The notes under the pieces were generated by a model. The model did no database searches. It had not been told where the DNA came from and worked only from the letters and a program-made list of their open reading frames with translations. DNA of 64,000 nt from Ruegeria sediminis. GTDB lineage: Bacteria; Pseudomonadota; Alphaproteobacteria; Rhodobacterales; Rhodobacteraceae. Of the stretch, positions 54,410 through 64,000 are shown piece by piece; within the stretch, counting starts at the first letter, position 1, and every line of letters starts with the position of its first letter. Position numbers and translations under genes: made by a program. Location of the stretch: assembly GCF_005938215.1 (NCBI RefSeq), contig NZ_VCPD01000007.1:162099-226098 (forward strand), in the 5' to 3' direction.

Positions 54410-55261
54410 ATGCCGGAATTGCCAGAGGTCGAGACAGTAAGACGCGGCCTCGCCCCCGCGATGGAGGGGGTGGTGATCGAGAAGGCGGAGGTGAACCGGC
54501 CCGACCTGCGCTGGCCGTTTCCCGAACGCATGGCCGAGCGGCTGAGCGGGCGGCGCGTCGAACGGCTGCGGCGCCGGTCGAAATACATTCTCGCCGATCT
54601 GGACAGCGGCGAGACGCTTCTGATCCACCTCGGCATGTCGGGCCGGATGACGGTGTCGGGCGATCCGCTGGGTCAGTTCGTGCATGACCACCCCGCCCCC
54701 GCCAAACATGACCACGTGGTGTTTCACATGGCCAACGGCGCCCGCATCACCTTCAACGATCCGCGCCGGTTCGGAGTGATGGACCTGATGCCGACGGACA
54801 CGGCGCATCGGCACAGGCTGCTGGCGGCGCTCGGGCCCGAACCGCTGGGCAACGCGTTCAGCGAGCAGCACCTGATCGATGCCTTCCGGGGCAGGAACAC
54901 GCCGGTCAAATCCGCGCTGCTGGATCAGGGAATCGTCGCCGGGCTTGGCAATATCTATGTCTGCGAAGCCTTGTTCCGCGCCGGGGTGTCGCCACGTCGC
55001 AAGGCCGGCCAGATCGCGGCGCGCCGGGTGGCGGCGCTGGTTCCGGTCATCCGGCAGGTGTTGATGGAGGCCATCGAGGCCGGCGGATCATCCCTGCGCG
55101 ATTTCCGGCAAGCCGATGGCGAGCTTGGATATTTCCAGCACCGCTTTGACGTCTACGGGCGCGAGGGCCAGCCCTGCCGCGCGCCCGGCTGCGGCGGGAC
55201 CGTGCAGAGAATCACTCAATCGGGCCGTTCGTCTTTCTATTGCGCGCAATGCCAAAGATAG
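54410..55261 (+). CDS. mutM: Formamidopyrimidine-DNA glycosylase
   Basis: A 283-residue DNA repair enzyme. The catalytic Pro2-Glu3 start ([14 protein letters not shown]) fixes the initiation codon at 54410. It has the Lys in [11 protein letters not shown], the void-filling region and a C-terminal zinc finger with cysteines in CRAPGCGG and YCAQCQ. It removes 8-oxoguanine and formamidopyrimidines. Confidence 0.97.
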   Translation: MPELPEVETVRRGLAPAMEGVVIEKAEVNRPDLRWPFPERMAERLSGRRVERLRRRSKYILADLDSGETLLIHLGMSGRMTVSGDPLGQFVHDHPAPAKHDHVVFHMANGARITFNDPRRFGVMDLMPTDTAHRHRLLAALGPEPLGNAFSEQHLIDAFRGRNTPVKSALLDQGIVAGLGNIYVCEALFRAGVSPRRKAGQIAARRVAALVPVIRQVLMEAIEAGGSSLRDFRQADGELGYFQHRFDVYGREGQPCRAPGCGGTVQRITQSGRSSFYCAQCQR

Positions 55262-55327
55262 CTTGAACCATCTTTTTCCCGTGGTAAGGAATCGTCCCTG
55301 TACGGAACAACCGAAAGCATATGCCCC

Positions 55328-56104
55328 ATGGCCTTTGAGACGATCATCGTCGAAACTGAAGACCACGTAGCCCTGATCAGGCTGAACCGTCCGGATGCGC
55401 TGAACGCACTGAACACCCAACTGCTGGGCGAGCTTTGCACCGCGCTGGAAGAGGCGGACGCCAACGACAAGGTCCGCTGCATCGTCGTGACCGGTTCGGA
55501 CAAGGCCTTTGCCGCCGGTGCGGACATCAAGGAAATGTCGCAGATGAGTTTCGTGGACGTGTACACCACGAACCTCTTCGCCGACGCGAATGACCGCATC
55601 GCCGCGATCCGCAAGCCGATCATCGCGGCCGTGGGAGGCTATGCGCTGGGCGGCGGCTGCGAACTGGCGATGATGTGCGACTTCATCATCGCGGCGGACA
55701 CCGCCAAGTTCGGCCAGCCCGAGATCAACCTGGGCGTCATCGCCGGCATGGGCGGCAGCCAGCGCCTGACCCGGTTCGTGGGCAAGTCCAAGTCGATGGA
55801 CATGAACCTTACGGGGCGTTTCATGGATGCCGAAGAGGCCGAGCGCGCGGGCCTCGTCAGCCGGGTCGTCCCGGCCAAGAAGCTGATCGAAGAGGCGGTC
55901 GGCGCGGCCCAGAAGATCGCCGAGAAATCCATGCTGACCGCCATGGCCGCGAAAGAAGCGGTGAACCGCAGCTACGAGGTGCCGCTGAGCGAGGGCATGC
56001 TGTTCGAGCGCCGCGTGTTCCACTCGATGTTCGCGACCGAGGACCAGAAGGAAGGCATGGCCGCCTTTCTGGAAAAACGCGCGGCGCAGTTCCGCGACAA
56101 GTGA
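55328..56104 (+). CDS. Enoyl-CoA hydratase
   Basis: A 258-residue crotonase-family protein: [17 protein letters not shown], the oxyanion-hole region [56 protein letters not shown] (recognised in pieces, with both catalytic Glu positions), and the C-terminal [14 protein letters not shown]. It hydrates 2-enoyl-CoA in fatty-acid oxidation. This gene is regularly next to mutM and rpsT-dnaA in Rhodobacterales. Confidence 0.94.
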   Translation: MAFETIIVETEDHVALIRLNRPDALNALNTQLLGELCTALEEADANDKVRCIVVTGSDKAFAAGADIKEMSQMSFVDVYTTNLFADANDRIAAIRKPIIAAVGGYALGGGCELAMMCDFIIAADTAKFGQPEINLGVIAGMGGSQRLTRFVGKSKSMDMNLTGRFMDAEEAERAGLVSRVVPAKKLIEEAVGAAQKIAEKSMLTAMAAKEAVNRSYEVPLSEGMLFERRVFHSMFATEDQKEGMAAFLEKRAAQFRDK

Positions 56105-56130
56105 CGCCGCCGCGGCGTTCGAGGGAAATC

Positions 56131-56154
56131 AGGCGGGCCCCGGCCCGCCTTTTT
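56131..56154 (+). terminator. Rho-independent terminator after enoyl-CoA hydratase
   Basis: AGGCGGGC (56131-56138), loop CCCG, GCCCGCCT (56143-56150), five T (56150-56154). Confidence 0.9.
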
Positions 56155-56339
56155 CATGGCGGCGCCGGGGCCGGCAAGAATGGGCTTGGCAAAGACGGCA
56201 AACTTGGATATGCAGCGCCGCTATACATGCGCGTGCGGCCCGCTTTGGCCAGAATCACACCCGTGATGCCTGACCCGGTGCGGCTATGTCCGTTGCGCAA
56301 ACCAGAGACAACCGAACCGAACAAAGGTCAGAGATACAC

Positions 56340-56603
56340 ATGGCAAATTCGCCCCAGGCCGCCAAGCGCGCCCGTCAGAACGAAAAACGCTTCGCCGTCA
56401 ACAAGGCGCGCCGGTCGCGCATCCGCACCTTCCTGCGCAAGGTCGAGGAAGCCATCGCCTCGGGCGACAAGGAAGCCGCAACCGCAGCCCTGCGCGCCGC
56501 TCAGCCCGAGCTGATGCGCGGCGTCTCCAAGGGCGTCTTCCACAAGAACACCGCAGCCCGCAAGATGTCGCGCCTGTCGTCGCGCGTCAAAGCCCTGGGC
56601 TGA
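56340..56603 (+). CDS. rpsT: 30S ribosomal protein S20
   Basis: An 87-residue basic, helical protein: [39 protein letters not shown] and [22 protein letters not shown] are unmistakable S20. It has its own terminator and lies before dnaA as in other alphaproteobacteria. An AAAGG ribosome-binding site lies before the ATG. Confidence 0.97.
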   Translation: MANSPQAAKRARQNEKRFAVNKARRSRIRTFLRKVEEAIASGDKEAATAALRAAQPELMRGVSKGVFHKNTAARKMSRLSSRVKALG

Positions 56604-56632
56604 CCCTACGCACCCAATCGGTGATTCAGATC

Positions 56633-56663
56633 GGAAAAGGCGCTGCCAATTGCAGCGCCTTTT
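56633..56663 (+). terminator. Rho-independent terminator of rpsT
   Basis: AAAAGGCGCTGC (56633-56644), loop CAATT, GCAGCGCCTTTT (56650-56661), T-run to 56663. Perfect 12-bp stem. Confidence 0.93.
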
Positions 56664-57165
56664 TTCGTGCTGTTGCCAGAATGCCTCGCCTTCACGAAAG
56701 CGGGAGATTCGTTCCGGCAAAGACGCGAGTCAACATCAGAGTTTCGTTGCCGCCGCGCGCCCGGACTTGTTACCACTGAGTCAGGCGATTCACTCGCTTG
56801 GGGGGACAGGCTGCTTTACGGGCGTACCTGACGGGCATCAGGTAAGTTCAGAAGCGAATGTCGCCAGCCGGCTACGGCCAGGTTGGCGGTCTGCTGCTGG
56901 TTTCAGGCTCCACTGAAACTTCGGCCCTGTCGAAAACAGTACTGGTAGCTGGTGGCCCGGCTTTGGGACACAACTCGGATTTTCGAGTCGTGTCGTGATG
57001 TTTGGCCCCGACTGTCCAGCCTTCGGGATCCACCGCCAAACCATTGGTTTCGGCGACTGGATAGCTGTGTGCGGGTGAACGCGGACCGGGTAACCGGCAC
57101 AAAAGGCAAAGACAGAAAAAATGGCCATCAGGCCAGGACAACGAATGGGATGCGTGAGGCGCTGG
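56664..57165 (+). other. 502-bp dnaA upstream region with GANTC cluster and hairpins
   Basis: No gene. Five GANTC sites (56704, 56725, 56778, 56787, 56985). Hairpins: TACCTGA-CGGGCA-TCAGGTA (56825-56844), GTTTCAG-GCTCCA-CTGAAAC (56900-56919), and GACACAACTCG-GATTTT-CGAGTCGTGTC (56967-56994, one mismatch). No TTATCCACA-type box cluster was seen, so I do not call an origin here. Confidence 0.6.
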
Positions 57166-58557
57166 ATGACACAAGAGAAATGGGGACAACTCCGCGGCAA
57201 GTTGCTGAAGACCGTCGGTCAGAACAACTACACCACTTGGATCGAACCACTGGAATTCCAGGAACTGCAAGACGGGGTCGCGGTTTTTTCGGTTCCGACC
57301 AACTTCATGGGCAACTATGTCAGCCAGAATTTCGCGGACATCATTCTCTATGAACTGAACTCCTCGGGCGCGTCGGTGCAGCGCCTGGCCTTCCGCGTCG
57401 CGGCCAATTCCACCGCGCGGCCGGTGAACGCCCCCGCGGTTGCCGCGGCAGATCCCGAAACACCCGAAGAGCCGCATCCCCCCACCACCGACACGTCCAA
57501 CCCGCCGATGGGGTCGCTGCAGGCCGCGCCTCTGGACGCCCGGTTCACCTTCGACAGCTTCGTCGTCGGCAAGCCGAACGAGCTGGCCCATGCCGCCGCG
57601 CGCCGCGTGGCCGAAGGCGGGCCGGTGACGTTCAACCCGCTGGTTCTCTATGGCGGCGTCGGGCTGGGCAAGACGCACCTGATGCACGCCATCGCCTGGG
57701 AGCTGAAGGCGAAACGCCCCGATCTGAACGTGCTCTACCTGTCCGCCGAACAGTTCATGTACCGCTTCGTCCAGGCGCTGCGCGAGCGCCGGATGATGGA
57801 TTTCAAGCACCTGTTCCGCTCGGTCGACGTGCTGATGGTCGATGACGTCCAGTTCATCGCCGGCAAGGATTCGACGCAGGAAGAATTCTTTCACACCTTC
57901 AACGCGCTGGTGGACCAGAACAAGCAGATCATCATCTCGGCCGACCGCGCGCCGGGCGAGATCAAGGACCTGGAAGACCGCGTCAAATCCCGCCTGCAAT
58001 GCGGGCTGGTGGTGGACCTGCACCCGACCGACTACGAACTGCGCCTCGGCATCCTGCAGACCAAGGTCCAGTATTACCGCAAGACCTATCCCGACCTGAA
58101 GATCGCCGACGGAGTCCTGGAGCTGCTGGCGCATCGCATCTCGACCAACGTGCGCGTTCTCGAAGGCGCCCTGACCCGGCTTTTCGCCTTTGCCTCGCTG
58201 GTCGGGCGCGAGATCGACATGGAACTGACCCAGGATTGCCTGGCCGACGTCCTGCGCGCCTCGGAACGCAAGATCACCGTCGAGGAAATCCAGCGGAAAG
58301 TCTCGGAATACTACAACATCCGCCTCAGCGACATCATCGGTCCCAAGCGACTGCGCTCCTACGCCCGTCCGCGGCAGGTGGCGATGTATCTCGCCAAGCA
58401 GTTGACCAGCCGGTCGCTGCCGGAGATCGGCCGCCGCTTTGGCGGGCGCGATCACACCACCGTCATGCATGGCGTCAAGCGCATCGAGGAACTGAAGCTG
58501 ACCGATGGCCAGATCGCGGAGGATGTGGAGATGCTGCGCCGGGCGCTGGAAGCCTGA
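57166..58557 (+). CDS. dnaA: Chromosomal replication initiator protein DnaA
   Basis: A 463-residue AAA+ initiator: N-terminal DnaB-interaction domain (KWGQLRGKLLKTVGQNNYTTWIEPLEF), a variable Pro-rich linker, Walker A YGGVGLGKTHLMHAIAWE, Walker B VLMVDDVQFIAGKDSTQEEFFHTFN, and the DNA-binding domain with GGRDHTTVMHGVKRIEEL. The start at ATG 57166 follows GTGAGG and gives the family N-terminus; earlier in-frame ATGs at 57121 and 57145 are less likely. Confidence 0.96.
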   Translation: MTQEKWGQLRGKLLKTVGQNNYTTWIEPLEFQELQDGVAVFSVPTNFMGNYVSQNFADIILYELNSSGASVQRLAFRVAANSTARPVNAPAVAAADPETPEEPHPPTTDTSNPPMGSLQAAPLDARFTFDSFVVGKPNELAHAAARRVAEGGPVTFNPLVLYGGVGLGKTHLMHAIAWELKAKRPDLNVLYLSAEQFMYRFVQALRERRMMDFKHLFRSVDVLMVDDVQFIAGKDSTQEEFFHTFNALVDQNKQIIISADRAPGEIKDLEDRVKSRLQCGLVVDLHPTDYELRLGILQTKVQYYRKTYPDLKIADGVLELLAHRISTNVRVLEGALTRLFAFASLVGREIDMELTQDCLADVLRASERKITVEEIQRKVSEYYNIRLSDIIGPKRLRSYARPRQVAMYLAKQLTSRSLPEIGRRFGGRDHTTVMHGVKRIEELKLTDGQIAEDVEMLRRALEA

Positions 58558-58580
58558 GCAAACGCGATTTTCCCTTGTCG

Positions 58581-58612
58581 ACGCCCCGGTTATCCAGACC
58601 GGGGCGTTTTTT
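58581..58612 (+). terminator. Rho-independent terminator of dnaA
   Basis: ACGCCCCGGT (58581-58590), loop TATCCAG, ACCGGGGCGT (58598-58607), T-run to 58612. Perfect 10-bp stem. Confidence 0.92.
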
Positions 58613-58720
58613 GTGCGGTTAAGTCCACGGTCGCGCGCCAACTGTGCCCTGCGGGTCACGGGCCCCTTGACGGCCCCGGCATTCCGACGGAGAAATCCGT
58701 AAAAAACCTTGTGCCGCAGG

Positions 58721-58739
58721 GGCAAACCGCTAGTTTGCC
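58721..58739. repeat. Inverted repeat 30 bp before dnaN
   Basis: GGCAAAC (58721-58727), spacer CGCTA, GTTTGCC (58733-58739). A perfect 7-bp dyad between the dnaA terminator and dnaN. Operator or leader hairpin. Confidence 0.4.
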
Positions 58740-58769
58740 AATCCCGGCCATGTCGAAGGAATTGAGGGT

Positions 58770-59891
58770 ATGAAGATCAGCATCGAACGCGGCGCGCTTC
58801 TCAAGGCCGTGTCGCAAGCCCAATCAGTCGTGGAGCGCCGGAACACGATTCCGATCCTGGCCAACGTCCTCATCGAAGCCGAGGGCGATCAGGTGCAGTT
58901 CCGCGCCACCGACCTGGACATCGAGGTGGTCGACAAGGCCCCCGCGCAGGTGGAGCGGGCCGGGGCGACCACCGTCGCCGCAACAACCCTGCACGAGATC
59001 GTGCGCAAGCTGCCGGATGGCGCGCTGGTCACGCTGACCGCCGACAGCGCCGCCGGACGCCTGACGGTCGAGGCGGGCCGGTCGAATTTCTCGCTGGCGA
59101 CGCTGCCAAAAGAGGATTTTCCGGTGATGGCCTCGTCGGAATACCAGTCGAACTTCTCCGCTTCGGCGGCCCTGCTGCGGCGGTTGTTCGACAAGTCCAA
59201 GTTCGCGATTTCGACCGAAGAGACGCGGTATTACCTGAACGGTGTCTACATGCACGTCACCGAGGGGTCCGAGGGCGGCAAGGTGCTGCGCTGCGTCGCG
59301 ACCGACGGGCACCGGCTGGCCCGGATCGACGCGGATCTGCCGGATGGCGCCGCCGAGATGCCGGGCGTGATCGTTCCCCGCAAGACGGTGGGCGAGCTGC
59401 GCAAGCTTCTGGACGATGACGAGATGGACATCGCCGTGTCGGTCAGCGAGACCAAGGTGCGTTTCGCCACCCCCGACATCACGCTGACCTCGAAGGTCAT
59501 CGACGGCACCTTCCCCGACTACACGCGGGTGATCCCGCAGGGCAACACCCGCAAGCTGGAAGTGGACGCGGCGGAATTCGCGCAGGCGGTGGACCGGGTG
59601 GCGACGGTGTCCTCGGAACGGTCGCGCGCGGTGAAGCTGCAGCTGGAAAACGACCGGCTGGTGCTGTCGGTCAACGCGCCCGACAGCGGCGCCGCCGAAG
59701 AGGAACTGGCGGTCGCCTATGGCGACGAGCGGCTGGAGATAGGTTTCAACGCCAAGTACCTGCTGGAAATCGCAAGCCAGGTCGATCGCGAAAACGCGGT
59801 GTTCCTGTTCAATTCGGCCGGAGACCCGACCCTGATGCGCGAGGGCAATGACCAGAGCGCCGTCTACGTGGTCATGCCGATGCGCGTCTGA
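58770..59891 (+). CDS. dnaN: DNA polymerase III sliding clamp, beta subunit
   Basis: A 373-residue clamp protein of three similar domains: MKISIERGALLKAVSQAQSVVERRNTIPILANVLIEAEG, ATDGHRLARIDADLP and the C-terminal AVYVVMPMRV are diagnostic. It encircles DNA and tethers the polymerase. recF follows 59 bp later. Confidence 0.97.
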   Translation: MKISIERGALLKAVSQAQSVVERRNTIPILANVLIEAEGDQVQFRATDLDIEVVDKAPAQVERAGATTVAATTLHEIVRKLPDGALVTLTADSAAGRLTVEAGRSNFSLATLPKEDFPVMASSEYQSNFSASAALLRRLFDKSKFAISTEETRYYLNGVYMHVTEGSEGGKVLRCVATDGHRLARIDADLPDGAAEMPGVIVPRKTVGELRKLLDDDEMDIAVSVSETKVRFATPDITLTSKVIDGTFPDYTRVIPQGNTRKLEVDAAEFAQAVDRVATVSSERSRAVKLQLENDRLVLSVNAPDSGAAEEELAVAYGDERLEIGFNAKYLLEIASQVDRENAVFLFNSAGDPTLMREGNDQSAVYVVMPMRV

Positions 59892-59950
59892 TCGCGCTGG
59901 CGCGCGATGCCTCCGGCGGGAGTATTTTTGAAAAGATGAAGGGAGGGGTC

Positions 59951-63588
<3,638 letters not shown>

Positions 63589-63954
63589 GGATGTGTAGGT
63601 TTGAGCATAACTTTGCACTTAGAGCATAACTTTGCACTCAACCGGCTTCATCGCCTGATAGAAAAGGAGTGAATCTAAAGCAACCGCCCTTTGCTTGGAT
63701 TCTATTCTCTCGCGAAGTACTGCAGGCACGCTGTGGTTTTTCGGAAATTGACCATATTGGTGCAGGATATCTCATCGTCGAAGAATAGAGCCTGCTCTTG
63801 TTGCAATGCCGAAAATCATATCTCCAGCTTCTGCTCACCGCACTGGGACGATCGCGATTGTTAGGTAGTTAGGGGCGTATTCCGTTGAAAAACTCGTGCT
63901 TGATCGAGGGGCATCGGGCTGATTCAATTCCCGCATTGGGCGGGAGGATTTGCG
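63589..63954. other. 366-bp non-coding region after gyrB
   Basis: No convincing gene. It begins with two 17-bp direct repeats, continues as about 230 bp of lower-GC DNA with short frames only (a possible fragment DRKGVNLKQPPFAWILFSRE… ends near 63788), and ends in the presumed left end and leader of an IS1182-type element. It looks like insertion debris rather than native sequence. Confidence 0.6.
63603..63638 (+). repeat. Two tandem 17-bp repeats
   Basis: GAGCATAACTTTGCACT occurs at 63603-63619 and 63622-63638, 19 bases apart. Repeated short sites of this kind form transposase-binding ends of IS21-type elements, but no transposase gene is adjacent. Confidence 0.85.
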
Positions 63955-64000
63955 ATGATGGGACCGAGGCAGGAGGCGCAACCAGCGCTGTTCTACGAGT
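63870..64000 (+). mobile_element. Left end of an IS1182-type insertion sequence (partial)
   Basis: AGGGGCGTATTCCGTTGAAA (63871-63890) and the following leader match the left-end style I associate with IS1182-family elements, and the transposase gene begins at 63955. The element runs past the right edge, so terminal repeats and target duplication cannot be checked. Confidence 0.6.
63955..64000 (+). CDS. IS1182-family transposase, N-terminal fragment (cut by window edge)
   Basis: ATG-ATG after GGGAGGA starts the frame MMGPRQEAQPALFYE, which matches the N-terminus of IS1182-type transposases. Only 15 codons are in the window. The initiation codon may be either of the two ATGs. Whether the gene is intact is unknown. 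Confidence 0.7.
   Translation, partial: MMGPRQEAQPALFYE

Noticed and set aside
52125..54410. A 761-codon plus-strand open frame opposite ubiB and ubiE
   Set aside because: Same artefact of high-GC codon bias; both opposite genes are unmistakable.
58589..58597. TTATCCAGA, one base from a DnaA box
   Set aside because: It is the loop and closing base of the dnaA terminator hairpin and stands alone; not evidence of an origin.

Overview
The window is a high-GC chromosomal segment of an alphaproteobacterium, most likely of the Rhodobacterales (Roseobacter/Rhodobacter group). The evidence is the end-of-window order ubiB-ubiE / mutM - enoyl-CoA hydratase - rpsT - dnaA - dnaN - recF - gyrB, the serB / serC-serA arrangement with a structured serC leader, the clustered hut genes with the two-step HutF/HutG branch, and the protein sequences themselves. 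Almost all of it is core or niche-adaptive metabolism, densely packed with short gaps, frequent ATGA/TGATG start-stop overlaps and many strong intrinsic terminators. I saw no tRNA, rRNA or CRISPR array. The only mobile DNA is at the right edge.

Layout. 1-12,860: a polyamine (putrescine/spermidine-type) region. A minus-strand operon encodes a binding protein, ATPase, two permeases and an FAD amine oxidase (potFGHI plus a PuuB-like oxidase). A GntR/FadR-type regulator and a putrescine-type class III aminotransferase follow on the plus strand, then a second complete polyamine-type ABC importer. A TGATCA-centred motif occurs in front of all three transcription units around the regulator, suggesting one small regulon. 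12,863-25,753: a lytic transglycosylase, a WYL regulator divergent from a glutathione-S-transferase-like gene with a perfect operator between them, RNase R, dapE and dapD (lysine/peptidoglycan precursor), a glutamate-receptor-like ion channel protein, a threonine dehydratase-like enzyme and several small unknowns. 25,909-33,703: a trans-sulfuration enzyme, rlmN, an IalB-family protein, an asparaginase, an ArsR-SRPBCC-YciI cassette and serB. 33,704-36,969: serC leader, serC, serA, terminator.

37,093-47,746: a phosphoesterase, malonyl-CoA synthetase, and a complete histidine-utilisation locus: hutF-hutC on the minus strand, divergent from hutI-hutH-hutG-hutU, with a HutC-type operator in the shared promoter region. 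Histidine would go to urocanate (HutH), imidazolonepropionate (HutU), formiminoglutamate (HutI), formylglutamate (HutF) and glutamate plus formate (HutG). 47,769-54,323: the threonine-to-glycine pair kbl-tdh, an XRE-cupin regulator, a thiolase and the ubiquinone genes ubiE-ubiB. 54,410-63,588: mutM, enoyl-CoA hydratase, rpsT, then dnaA, dnaN, recF and gyrB. The 560-bp region before dnaA holds a cluster of GANTC (CcrM-type) sites and several hairpins but no visible DnaA-box array. 63,589-64,000: immediately after gyrB lie two 17-bp tandem repeats resembling insertion-sequence ends, about 230 bp of anonymous lower-GC DNA, and the left end of an IS1182-type element whose transposase runs out of the window.

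The most unusual items are the bacterial glutamate-receptor-like channel with a non-canonical pore loop (20,364-21,425), the TGATCA regulon candidate, the switch-like serC leader, the extra membrane domain on one polyamine permease, and the dyads at the kbl, thiolase, gyrB and WYL/GST promoters. I did not find a clearly new multi-gene system.
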